Assembly (NCBI RefSeq): GCF_003002815.1
Contig: NZ_PVTF01000016.1
Coordinates: forward strand, 124,001-188,000
Direction of reading: 5' to 3'
Origin: Umezawaea tangerina
GTDB taxonomy: Bacteria > Actinomycetota > Actinomycetes > Mycobacteriales > Pseudonocardiaceae
DNA length: 64,000 nucleotides
In this document: piece by piece, positions 37,219 to 45,258 of the stretch
Layout: each line of letters opens with the position of its first letter
Position numbering within the stretch: the first letter of the stretch is position 1
Program-made: the position numbers and the translations under genes
Notes under the pieces: model-generated
Database searches by the model: none
Seen by the model: only the letters and a program-made list of their open reading frames with translations
What the model was told of the DNA's origin: nothing

Positions 37219-38847
37219 GTGGCCGAAGCGAAGACGACCACGACCACGCGTTGGTGGCGCGGGGCGGCGATCTACCAGGTGTACGTCCGGAGTTTCGCGG
37301 ACGGCAACGGCGACGGGGTCGGTGACCTCCAGGGCCTGCTGCGCAAGCTGCCCTACATCGCCGAACTGGGCATCGACGCGATCTGGCTCAACCCGTGGTA
37401 CCCGTCGCCGATGGCGGACGGCGGCTACGACGTGGCCGACTACCGGGCCATCGAGCCGCTGTTCGGCTCCCTGGTGGAGGCCGAGAAGCTGATCGACGAG
37501 GCGCACGCCCTCGGGATCAAGATCATCATCGACATCGTGCCCAACCACTGCTCCGACCAGCACCCCTGGTTCCTCCAGGCCATCGCCGAAGGTCCGGACA
37601 GCCCGGTGCGGGAGCTGTTCTGGTTCAAGCCGGGCAAGGGTGAGGACGGCTCCGAGCCGCCCAACGACTGGCAGTCCCGGTTCGGCGGCCCGGCGTGGAC
37701 CCGCACCACGAACCCGGACGGCACCGCGGGCGACTGGTACCTGCACCTCTACAGCCCCGAGCAGCCGGACTTCAACTGGACCAACCGCAGGGTGCACGAC
37801 GAGTTCGAGGACATCCTGCGGTTCTGGCTCGACCGCGGCGTCGACGGCTTCCGCATCGACGTCGCCGACGGCCTGGTGAAGGAGGACGGCCTGCCGGACC
37901 TCAACGGGGAGACCCCGGAGCCGCTGCCCTTCTCCGACCAGGACGGCGTCCACGAGATCTACCGGCACTGGCGGCGCGTCGCCGACGAGTACCCCGGCGA
38001 GCGGATCTTCGTCGGCGAGATGTGGCTGCCCGACCCCGAGCGCTTCGCCCGCTACCTGCGCGCGGACGAGCTGCACTCGGCGTTCAACTTCGACTTCCTC
38101 GGCTGCCCGTGGGAGGCCTCCGCGCTGCGCGGGGTCATCGACGACACCCTCGCCGCGCACGCCCCGGTCGGCGCCCCGCCCACCTGGGTGCTGTCCAACC
38201 ACGACGTCACCCGGCACGTCACCCGCTACGGCCGCGCGGACACCTCGTTCGACTTCGGCGACCGCCAGCACCTGGCGCCGACCGACTTCGACCTGGGCAC
38301 CCGGCGGGCCCGCGCGGCGGCGCTGCTGACCACGTCGCTGCCCGGCGGCGTGTACGTCTACCAGGGCGAGGAACTCGGCCTCTGGGAGGTGGAGAACCTC
38401 GCCGACGAGCTGCGCGAGGACCCGGTCTGGGTGCGGTCCGGCCACACCGACCGCGGTCGCGACGGCTGCCGCATCCCGATCCCGTGGGGCGGCGCCGAAC
38501 CGCCGTTCCGGTTCGGCGACGGCACGGCGTGGCTGCCGCAGCCCGAGGAGTGGAGCGACTTCACCGCCGAGGTCGAGGCCGCCGACCCGGAGTCGATGCT
38601 CTCCCTCTACCGCAACGCACTCCGGCTGCGCCGCAGCGAGGAGGCGCTCGGCGACGGCGACCTCACGTGGCTGGACCTCGGTCCCGGCGTGCTCGCCTTC
38701 ACCCGCTCACCGGGCTTCGCGTGCGTGGTCAACCTGTCGTCGGCGCCGATCCCCCTGCCGGAGCACGACAGCGTGCTGCTCACCAGCGCTCCCCTCGTCG
38801 ACGGCGACCTGCCGTCCGACACCGCCGCCTGGCTCCGGCTGAGCTGA
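37219..38847 (+). CDS. GH13 alpha-glucosidase-like glycoside hydrolase, intracellular
   Basis: 542 residues without a signal peptide. The (beta/alpha)8 barrel starts at AIYQVYVRSFADGNGDGVGDL. Catalytic residues by family pattern are nucleophile D214 (DGFRIDVADG), acid/base E267 (VGEMWL) and D329 (LSNHDV). The pattern fits oligosaccharide-cleaving alpha-glucosidases, which would release glucose from imported alpha-gluco-oligosaccharides. GTG at 37219 has GAGAAGG at a suitable distance; the frame runs on upstream but that part overlaps the permease. It is the last gene before a strong terminator. Confidence 0.9.
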   Translation: MAEAKTTTTTRWWRGAAIYQVYVRSFADGNGDGVGDLQGLLRKLPYIAELGIDAIWLNPWYPSPMADGGYDVADYRAIEPLFGSLVEAEKLIDEAHALGIKIIIDIVPNHCSDQHPWFLQAIAEGPDSPVRELFWFKPGKGEDGSEPPNDWQSRFGGPAWTRTTNPDGTAGDWYLHLYSPEQPDFNWTNRRVHDEFEDILRFWLDRGVDGFRIDVADGLVKEDGLPDLNGETPEPLPFSDQDGVHEIYRHWRRVADEYPGERIFVGEMWLPDPERFARYLRADELHSAFNFDFLGCPWEASALRGVIDDTLAAHAPVGAPPTWVLSNHDVTRHVTRYGRADTSFDFGDRQHLAPTDFDLGTRRARAAALLTTSLPGGVYVYQGEELGLWEVENLADELREDPVWVRSGHTDRGRDGCRIPIPWGGAEPPFRFGDGTAWLPQPEEWSDFTAEVEAADPESMLSLYRNALRLRRSEEALGDGDLTWLDLGPGVLAFTRSPGFACVVNLSSAPIPLPEHDSVLLTSAPLVDGDLPSDTAAWLRLS

Positions 38848-38864
38848 TCCCGAGGAGGACAACG

Positions 38865-38897
38865 ATGTCGTCGCGCCTGAGACCCGTGCACGGGTAA
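38865..38897 (+). CDS. possible 10-codon minigene
   Basis: A very good ribosome-binding site (CGAGGAGGA, 38851-38859) precedes ATG at 38865, which opens only ten codons (MSSRLRPVHG) before TAA. It sits 17 bp after the GH13 stop and 12 bp before the terminator stem. It could be a regulatory short ORF, a relic of a gene start, or chance. The strength of the ribosome-binding site is the only reason to list it. Confidence 0.35.
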   Translation: MSSRLRPVHG

Positions 38898-38909
38898 GCC
38901 GCAGCGCGC

Positions 38910-38942
38910 GCCCACCGGTGGTCGCCACGACCACCGGTGGGC
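38910..38942 (+). terminator. terminator after the transporter/GH13 operon
   Basis: A perfect 13-bp stem (38910-38922 with 38930-38942, GCCCACCGGTGGT arm) and a 7-base loop. The arm itself contains the palindrome CCACCGGTGG. It separates the uptake operon from the secreted glucanase genes. Confidence 0.75.
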
Positions 38943-39012
38943 CCGGCACCACCCGCCCGGCGTCCGGCCGGGTCTTGACCCCCTGCGCTCGTCCCCCTGC
39001 TTGGAGCCGTCG

Positions 39013-41238
39013 ATGTCTCCTGTCCGCAGCACAGCCCTGCCCTTGGCGCTGGCGCTGGTCGCCGCGTCCGCGATCGGCGGGCTGGTCTACTCCGCCGCGC
39101 CCCGCGAGGCACCACCGCTGACCCTCACCGCGGGCGGCAACGGCGCGTCCGTGCCGTTCACCGAGTACGAGGCCGAGTCCGCGGCCACGAACGGCGCGAA
39201 GATCGGCCCCGACTACACCCAGGGCACGCTCCCGTCGGAGGCCTCCGGTCGCCAGGCGGTCACCCTGTCCGGTCAGGGCAAGTACGTCGAGTTCACCCTC
39301 ACCAAGCCCGCCAACTCGATCGTCCTGCGCTACAGCGTCCCCGACGGCAGCCAGGGCACGGTCTCCGTCCAGGTCAACGGCACCAAGGTGCGCGACCTCG
39401 CGGTGACCTCGAAGTACAGCTGGCTGACCGCCCCGTGGATCGCGGGCGCCAAGGAGCACCACTTCTACGACGAGTCGCGGGCGCTGCTCGGCCGGGACGC
39501 GGTCGCGGGCGACCGGGTGCGCGTCCAGCTCGACGCGGGCAACGTCACCACCGCCACCGTCGACCTCGCCGACTTCGAGCAGGTCGCCGGTGCCGCGGGC
39601 CAGCCCGCTAACTCGTTGTCCGTCACCGCTTACGGCGCCACGCCCAACGACGGCGGCGACGACGCGAACGCGTTCGTCAACGCCATCAACGCGGCCAAGT
39701 CGCAGGGCCGCGAGGTGTGGGTGCCGCCGGGCACGTTCGACATCGGCCGAGGCCTGGCGATCGACCAGGTCACCATCCGCGGCGCGGGCGCGTGGCACTC
39801 GGTGCTGCACAGCAACAACCCGTTCCTCAACAACGGCCAGGTGCAGGGGAGCATCAAGCTCTACGACTTCGCCGTCATGGGCGAGGTCACCCAGCGCGTG
39901 GACAACAACCCGGACAACGCCTACCACGGCCCGCTGGGCAGCGGCTCGGTCATCTCCGGCCTGTGGATGCAGCACCTCAAGTGCGGCATCTGGACGATGA
40001 ACGGCACCACGAACGGCGCGGTGATCGAGAACAACCGCTTCCTCGACCTCGCCGCCGACGGCCTCAACTTCAACGGCCGGGTGACCGACTCGGTGGTGCG
40101 CAACAACTTCCTGCGCAACACCGGCGACGACTCGCTGGCCATGTGGTCGCTGGGCGCGGACGTGCGGGACTCGTTCACCGACAACACGATCGTCCAGCCC
40201 AACCTGGCCAACGGCATCGCGATCTACGGCGGCACCGACATCTCGGTGCGCGGCAACCTGATCCGCGACACCAACGCGCTGGGCGGCGGCATCGCCATCT
40301 CCAACCAGGCGTTCGTCTACGACGGCTCGTTCTCGCCGCTGGCGGGCACCACGACGGTCGCGCAGAACACCATGGTCCGCACCGGGGCGATCAACCCCAA
40401 CTGGGGCCACCCGATGAGCGCGATCCGGTTCGACTCCTACGACTTCCCGATCACCTCGCCGGTCAGCGTGACCGACAACCGGTTCGTCGACAGCCCGTAC
40501 AGCGCGCTCCAGTTCGTGTCCGGCGGCGGCACCGGCAAACCGATCACCGGTGTCACCGTCGACGGCGCGTCCGTCGAGGGCGTCGGCACGGTGGTGCTCC
40601 AGGTGGAGGCGCCGGGGTCGGGCCGGTTCTCCAACGTCGTGGCCTCGCGCGTGGGCACCCGCGGCTTCTACAACTGCGTCTACCCGTCGAGCGCGGGCAC
40701 GTTCGCGATCACCCGCGGCAGCGGCAACTCCGGCTGGGACAGCCAGTGGACCGACTGCGGCAGCTGGCCCCCGCGCAACGCGGGCGACACGACGACCCCG
40801 CCGACCACCACACCGCCGCAGACCGGCAACGTCGCGCGCGGCAGGCCTGCCGGTGCCAGCAGCCAGATCGGCGAGTACCCGTCGTCCAACACCACCGACG
40901 GCAACGCCTCCTCCTACTGGGAGAGCGCCAACAACTCGTTCCCGCAGACGCTCACCGTCGACCTCGGCGCGTCGACCTCCGTGCGGCGGCTGGTGCTGAA
41001 GCTGCCGCCCGCCACGGCGTGGGGCGCGCGCACCCAGACGTTCAGCGTGCTCTCCAGCGGTGACGGCGGGAGCTTCACCCAGGTGCTCGCGTCCGCCGGC
41101 TACCGGTTCGACCCGGCCACCGGCAACCAGGTGACCGTCGCCGTCACCGCGAACCAGCGCTACCTGCGGCTGAGCTTCACCGGGAACACGGGCTGGCCCG
41201 CCGGGCAGCTCTCCGAGCTCGAGGCCTACACCTCCTAG
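39013..41238 (+). CDS. secreted GH87-type alpha-1,3-glucanase (mycodextranase family), copy 1
   Basis: 741 residues: signal peptide, N-terminal carbohydrate-binding-like domain (about 45-205), right-handed beta-helix (about 210-585), a Thr/Pro linker near 590 and a C-terminal F5/8 type C (discoidin-like) module (about 605-741). Acidic residues D349 (ADGLNF) and D372-D373 (GDDSLAMWS) have the 23/24-residue spacing that I recall for the catalytic Asp triad of GH87. The enzyme should cut alpha-1,3-glucan (fungal wall glucan, mutan) or nigeran outside the cell. ATG at 39013 has GGAG upstream. A closely related paralog follows after 14 bp, and the uptake operon upstream would import the products. 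Confidence 0.75.
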   Translation: MSPVRSTALPLALALVAASAIGGLVYSAAPREAPPLTLTAGGNGASVPFTEYEAESAATNGAKIGPDYTQGTLPSEASGRQAVTLSGQGKYVEFTLTKPANSIVLRYSVPDGSQGTVSVQVNGTKVRDLAVTSKYSWLTAPWIAGAKEHHFYDESRALLGRDAVAGDRVRVQLDAGNVTTATVDLADFEQVAGAAGQPANSLSVTAYGATPNDGGDDANAFVNAINAAKSQGREVWVPPGTFDIGRGLAIDQVTIRGAGAWHSVLHSNNPFLNNGQVQGSIKLYDFAVMGEVTQRVDNNPDNAYHGPLGSGSVISGLWMQHLKCGIWTMNGTTNGAVIENNRFLDLAADGLNFNGRVTDSVVRNNFLRNTGDDSLAMWSLGADVRDSFTDNTIVQPNLANGIAIYGGTDISVRGNLIRDTNALGGGIAISNQAFVYDGSFSPLAGTTTVAQNTMVRTGAINPNWGHPMSAIRFDSYDFPITSPVSVTDNRFVDSPYSALQFVSGGGTGKPITGVTVDGASVEGVGTVVLQVEAPGSGRFSNVVASRVGTRGFYNCVYPSSAGTFAITRGSGNSGWDSQWTDCGSWPPRNAGDTTTPPTTTPPQTGNVARGRPAGASSQIGEYPSSNTTDGNASSYWESANNSFPQTLTVDLGASTSVRRLVLKLPPATAWGARTQTFSVLSSGDGGSFTQVLASAGYRFDPATGNQVTVAVTANQRYLRLSFTGNTGWPAGQLSELEAYTS

Positions 41239-41252
41239 GAAGGGCCCGTCCC

Positions 41253-43568
41253 ATGCGAACCGAGTCACCCCTGCGCAGGCCGCTCGCGCTCAGCGCGGCC
41301 GCGCTGTCCGCGGCGGTGGTGACGGCGCTGGTCGTCGTCGCCTCGCCCGAGTCCGCCTCCGGCCAGGTCGCCGCGGCGGCCGCGTACACCTCCCCGTTCG
41401 ACATCGCGGGCCGGGGCGCCACCGTCCCGTTCACCGAGCAGGAGGCCGAGTCCGCCGCCACCAACGGCACGAAGATCGGCCCCGGCCGCAGGCAGAGCAC
41501 CCTGGAGGGCGAGGCGTCCGGTCGCCAGGCGGTCACGTTGTCCGGTCAGGGCAAGTACGTCGAGTTCACCCTCACCAAGCCCGCCAACTCGATCGACATC
41601 CGCTACAGCGTCCCGGACGGCAACGGGGGAGCGGGCATCACCGCGCCGCTGTCGCTGTACCTGGAGGGTGCCAAGGCGAGCAGCCTCACGCTCACCTCCA
41701 AGTACTCCTGGCGCTACGGCAGCTACCCGTACGCGAACGACCCCGGCCAGGGCAAGCCGCACCACATGTACGACTCGACCAGGGCCCTGTTCGGCCGCAC
41801 CCTGGCCGCGGGCGCCAAGGTGCGGCTCCAGGTCGACAGCGGCGACAACGCGCCGTCGTACACGATCGACCTCGCCGACTTCGAACTGGTCGCCCAGCCC
41901 GCGACCAGGCCCGCCAACTCCGTGTCGGTGACCGAGCACGGCGCCGTGGCGGGCGACTCCGGTGACGACAGCGACGCGTTCGTCGCCGCCGTGGCCGCCG
42001 CGAAGGCCGCGGGCAAGGAGGTCTGGATCCCGGCCGGGACCTTCACGGTCACCCGGCACATCACCGTCGACCAGGTGACTGTGCGCGGTGCGGGCCACTG
42101 GCACAGCGTCGTGCGCGGCAACCGCGTCGGCTTCTACGGCCTCGGCGAGCCCTCCAGCTGCGGTGTCGGCGGCAACAGCGGCCGCAGCGGCAAGGTGGAG
42201 CTGCGCGACTTCGCCATCATCGGCGAGGTCACCACCCGCGAGGACTGCGACCAGGTCAACGCCATCGGCGGCGCGCTGGGCGGCGGCTCGGTCGTGTCCG
42301 GCATGCTCCTGCAGCACACCAAGGTCGGCCTCTGGCTCGACGGGCCGTTCGACGGGCTCACGGTCAGCGGCAACAAGGTGGTCGACCAGCTCGCCGACGG
42401 CATGAACCTGCACCAGGGCATCAGCGGCGTGCTGATCGAGAACAACCTGTTCCGCAACATCAGCGACGACGGCATCGCGTTGTGGTCCGAGCACGACGCC
42501 GACCACCACAACACGATCCGGCACAACACCGTCGTCGTGCCCATGAAGGCCAACGGCATCGCGATCTACGGCGGCCACGACAACACCGCCACCGACAACG
42601 TCGTCGCCGACACCCAGGACCAGGGCGGCGGCATCCACGTCGGCAACCGCTTCCAGTCCGTGCCGCTGGCGGGCACCACCACCCTGTCCCGCAACACCAC
42701 CCTGCGCGCCGGCGTGCTCGACTCCAACTGGCAGTTCGGCGTCGGGGCCCTGTGGTTCGACGCCCGCGACGGGGCGATGTCGGGGCGGATCGACGTGACG
42801 GACACCGACCTGGTCGACTCCAACTACGAGGCGATCCAGTTCATCAACGGCACCATCACCAACGTGTTCTTCAGCGGCGTGCGCATCATCGGCGCGGGCA
42901 CCTTCGCCCTCCAGCTCCAGTCACCGGGCGCCGCGTCGTTCACCAACGTCACCGCCACCGGGCTGGGCAACGCGGGCACGTACAACTGCATGGGCGGCAC
43001 CTCGTTCGCCATCACCCGCGGCACCGGCAACACCGGCTGGGACAACACCTACTGCGGCTCCTGGCCCGACCCCGTCCACACCGACCCGACCACCCCACCC
43101 ACCACTACGACGACCACAACGACCACCACCACCCCACCTCCCGACCCCACCGGCAACGCGGCCCGCGGCAAACCCACCACCGCCACCAGCCAAACCGGCG
43201 GCTTCCCCACGTCCAACACCACCGACGGCAACCAGAGCTCCTACTGGGAGAGCACCAACGGCTCCTTCCCCCAATCCCTCACCGTCGACCTCGGCTCACC
43301 CCTTCAGATCAGCCGAGTCACCCTCAAACTTCCCCCCGCCACCGCCTGGACCACCCGCGCCCAAACCCTCACCATCCAATCCAGCACCAACGGCTCCACC
43401 TACCAAACCCTCGCCCCCTCCACCGACTACCGCTTCGACCCGACCACCGGCAACACCGCCACCACCACCTTCACCCCAACCCAAGCCAGGTACGTCCGCC
43501 TGACCATCACCGCCAACACCGGCTGGCCCGCAGCCCAGATCAGCGAGTTCGAGGTCTACAACAGCTAG
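41253..43568 (+). CDS. secreted GH87-type alpha-1,3-glucanase, copy 2
   Basis: 771 residues, same layout as its neighbour: signal peptide, N-terminal binding domain, beta-helix, a Thr-rich linker (about 605-628) and a C-terminal F5/8 type C module. The acidic triad is D382 (ADGMNL) and D405-D406 (SDDGIALWS) with the same spacing as in copy 1. Extra Cys residues in the middle (CGVGGNSG, EDCDQV) suggest a disulfide not seen in copy 1. ATG at 41253 follows AGGAAGGG. The 3' 500 bp has a striking C-rich, G-poor composition unlike the 5' part and unlike copy 1. A tandem duplication followed by divergence is the likely origin. Confidence 0.75.
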   Translation: MRTESPLRRPLALSAAALSAAVVTALVVVASPESASGQVAAAAAYTSPFDIAGRGATVPFTEQEAESAATNGTKIGPGRRQSTLEGEASGRQAVTLSGQGKYVEFTLTKPANSIDIRYSVPDGNGGAGITAPLSLYLEGAKASSLTLTSKYSWRYGSYPYANDPGQGKPHHMYDSTRALFGRTLAAGAKVRLQVDSGDNAPSYTIDLADFELVAQPATRPANSVSVTEHGAVAGDSGDDSDAFVAAVAAAKAAGKEVWIPAGTFTVTRHITVDQVTVRGAGHWHSVVRGNRVGFYGLGEPSSCGVGGNSGRSGKVELRDFAIIGEVTTREDCDQVNAIGGALGGGSVVSGMLLQHTKVGLWLDGPFDGLTVSGNKVVDQLADGMNLHQGISGVLIENNLFRNISDDGIALWSEHDADHHNTIRHNTVVVPMKANGIAIYGGHDNTATDNVVADTQDQGGGIHVGNRFQSVPLAGTTTLSRNTTLRAGVLDSNWQFGVGALWFDARDGAMSGRIDVTDTDLVDSNYEAIQFINGTITNVFFSGVRIIGAGTFALQLQSPGAASFTNVTATGLGNAGTYNCMGGTSFAITRGTGNTGWDNTYCGSWPDPVHTDPTTPPTTTTTTTTTTTPPPDPTGNAARGKPTTATSQTGGFPTSNTTDGNQSSYWESTNGSFPQSLTVDLGSPLQISRVTLKLPPATAWTTRAQTLTIQSSTNGSTYQTLAPSTDYRFDPTTGNTATTTFTPTQARYVRLTITANTGWPAAQISEFEVYNS

Positions 43569-43591
43569 CCAGCCACCCACACCCACCAACG

Positions 43592-43695
43592 ACGCTGGAA
43601 CCAACACACAAGCCGCCCAGCAACGCTGGAAGCGAGCGCCCCGCCCAGCGACGCTGGAAGCAGCCGACAAGCGGCCCACGACGCTGGAAGCGAGC
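43592..43695. repeat. four-copy imperfect tandem repeat, 28-31 bp period
   Basis: ACGCTGGAA starts at 43592, 43623, 43651 and 43681; the longer word ACGCTGGAAGC is shared by the last three copies, with variable sequence between. No gene overlaps it. It lies directly between the glucanase stop and the large hairpin element. Confidence 0.8.
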
Positions 43696-43709
43696 ATGCT
43701 CGTCCGCTC

Positions 43710-43830
43710 GTGCGGTCGGCTTGACTTGGGGTTTTTGGGCTTAGACTTGCGGCGGCGGGCAGGCTCTACCACCTGCCCTTTTTCGCCCGACGAAGCCCAA
43801 AAAAGGGGCCCCAAGTCAAGCCGACCGCAC
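43710..43830. repeat. 121-bp structured hairpin element, copy A
   Basis: Outer arms are perfectly complementary: GTGCGGTCGGC then TTGACTTGGGG on the left (43710-43731), the mirror image on the right ending 43830. Inside, a TTTTTGGGCTT / AAGCCCAAAAA stem encloses a terminator-like hairpin GGGCAGG-CTCTACCA-CCTGCCC followed by TTTTT (43757-43783). A second copy lies at 54456-54571. The core is almost identical in both, while the outermost stem bases differ yet remain paired. Possible roles are a strong terminator, a structured RNA, or a palindromic MITE-like element; no transposase is near. Confidence 0.85.
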
Positions 43831-43963
43831 CTGGGTCCGCTGTAGCGACACCCCCGGAGACCGCGGCACCGACACCGGGCGACACACCCCGCCCCACCCA
43901 CACCGGGCGACCCACGACGACGACCACACCCGGCAACCCACACACACACACCAACACCAAGCC

Positions 43964-43999
43964 CCGGGCCCCCGAGCCTCGACCTCCTCGGGGGCCCGG
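43964..43999. terminator. hairpin in the C-rich gap before the DeoR gene
   Basis: A perfect 13-bp stem (43964-43976 with 43987-43999, CCGGGCCCCCGAG arm) with a 10-base loop. It lies in a gap (43831-44198) that is otherwise very C-rich and G-poor and shows no credible gene. It may be a second terminator for the glucanase genes. Confidence 0.65.
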
Positions 44000-44198
44000 C
44001 CCATGCCCACCCCACAACCCAAAAACCACCCCTTTAAACAACCCCCCTAACGCTGACCCCACAACCGTGACCGTTCGGTCATTGGTTCGTTACCCTCCCC
44101 CCACCACCCCATCCCCCCTCACCCGCCCTGCCCAGGCCCTATCCAGCATCCGACCCCCACCCCCGTACCCCCATCAGCACCATCCCTCCCCCAGGGAT

Positions 44199-44380
44199 TC
44201 GGGCATGCTTTCCGTACCGAACGGGCAAAGATTTGGTAATAGGGGTCGAAATAGGGGTGTTTCGGCTGGCCAAACGGGCCGGAATCGGGCATCTTCACAC
44301 GTGCTGTGTCGCTGGCCACACTGTTTCACCGGTGTTAAACCTATGGGCAGCCCGAACGGGCATCATCAGTCCGAGCGGGC
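44199..44380 (+). promoter_or_regulatory. cluster of CGGGCA motifs before the DeoR gene
   Basis: Words of the form [AT]CGGGCA[TA] occur at about 44199, 44221, 44285 and 44356, with a variant GCGGGCAG at 44375. All are in the same direction within 180 bp of the DeoR start. DeoR repressors often bind several direct repeats in their own promoter, so this is a likely autoregulatory region that may also control the polyol operon. Confidence 0.5.
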
Positions 44381-44392
44381 AGGAGGATGTGC

Positions 44393-45154
44393 ATGCAGGC
44401 AGAAGAGCGTCAGCGCCGCATTCTCGCCCGTGCTCGGGCCGACGGACGGGTCGACGTCGTCGACATCGCCGCCGAGCTCGGCGTGGCGCCGGAGACGGTC
44501 CGCAGGGACCTGAGGCTCCTCGACGACCACGGTCTGGTCCGCCGGACGCACGGTGGCGCCTTCCCCGTGGAGAGCGCGGGGTTCGAGACGGGACTCGCGT
44601 TCCGGTCGGCTTCGATGGTGCCGGAGAAGAGGCGCATAGCCAAGGCGGCGGCGGACAGGCTCGCCGACGCCGAGACGGTGTTCGTGGACGAGGGTTTCAC
44701 CCCGCAGCTGGTGGCGGAGTCCCTTCCCACGACGCATCCGTTGACAGTCGTCACGGCGTCGCTGCCCACGGCGGCGGCGTTGTCCGGGACGCCCTCGGTC
44801 ACGGTTCTCCTGCTGGGCGGTCGCGTTCGCGGCCGCACACTGGCCACTGTGGACCACTGGGCGATCCGGATGCTCAGCGAGATGGTGATCGACCTGGCCT
44901 ACATCGGGTCGAACGGCATCTCCCGCGAGCACGGTCTGACCACACCGGACCCCGTTGTCGGTGCGGTCAAGGCACAAGCGGTGCAGGTATCGCGGCGGAA
45001 GATCTTCGTCGGTGTCCACACCAAGTTCGGCGTGGCGAGCTTCAACCGGTTCGCCGCGATCTCGGATCTCGAAGCGATCATCACGGATTCCGGGCTACCC
45101 GCGGCCGAGGGACACCGCTACGCCGCGCTGGGTCCGAAAGTTGTCAGAACCTGA
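44393..45154 (+). CDS. DeoR family transcriptional regulator
   Basis: 253 residues: an N-terminal DeoR helix-turn-helix (RILARARADGRVDVVDIAAE, ELGVAPETVRRDLRLLDDHG) and a C-terminal sugar-phosphate-sensing domain (VFVDEGFTPQLVAESL, VTVLLLGGRVRGRTLATV). The genes downstream encode a polyol-type transporter and a zinc dehydrogenase, so the effector is probably a phosphorylated sugar or polyol derivative. ATG 44393 is preferred because AGGAGG lies six bases upstream; ATG 44387 would sit directly on that site. Confidence 0.92.
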   Translation: MQAEERQRRILARARADGRVDVVDIAAELGVAPETVRRDLRLLDDHGLVRRTHGGAFPVESAGFETGLAFRSASMVPEKRRIAKAAADRLADAETVFVDEGFTPQLVAESLPTTHPLTVVTASLPTAAALSGTPSVTVLLLGGRVRGRTLATVDHWAIRMLSEMVIDLAYIGSNGISREHGLTTPDPVVGAVKAQAVQVSRRKIFVGVHTKFGVASFNRFAAISDLEAIITDSGLPAAEGHRYAALGPKVVRT

Positions 45155-45258
45155 TCACAGTTCCCCCGAGTGGTGCACCACGATCTCCACGACGTGGTGA
45201 CCTGGCTGCTCGACGCCCTCATCCAGGGCAAGAATCGGTTAGATGGGAAGGAAAGACG

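Noticed and set aside
43710-43830. Insertion sequence or protein-coding remnant
   Set aside because: Minus-strand frames through both copies share a short peptide-like stretch, but only because the DNA is repeated. There is no transposase and no longer coding similarity.
43831-44198. Genes in the C-rich gap before the DeoR gene
   Set aside because: Open frames there are short, low-complexity and lack ribosome-binding sites; only a hairpin is supported.
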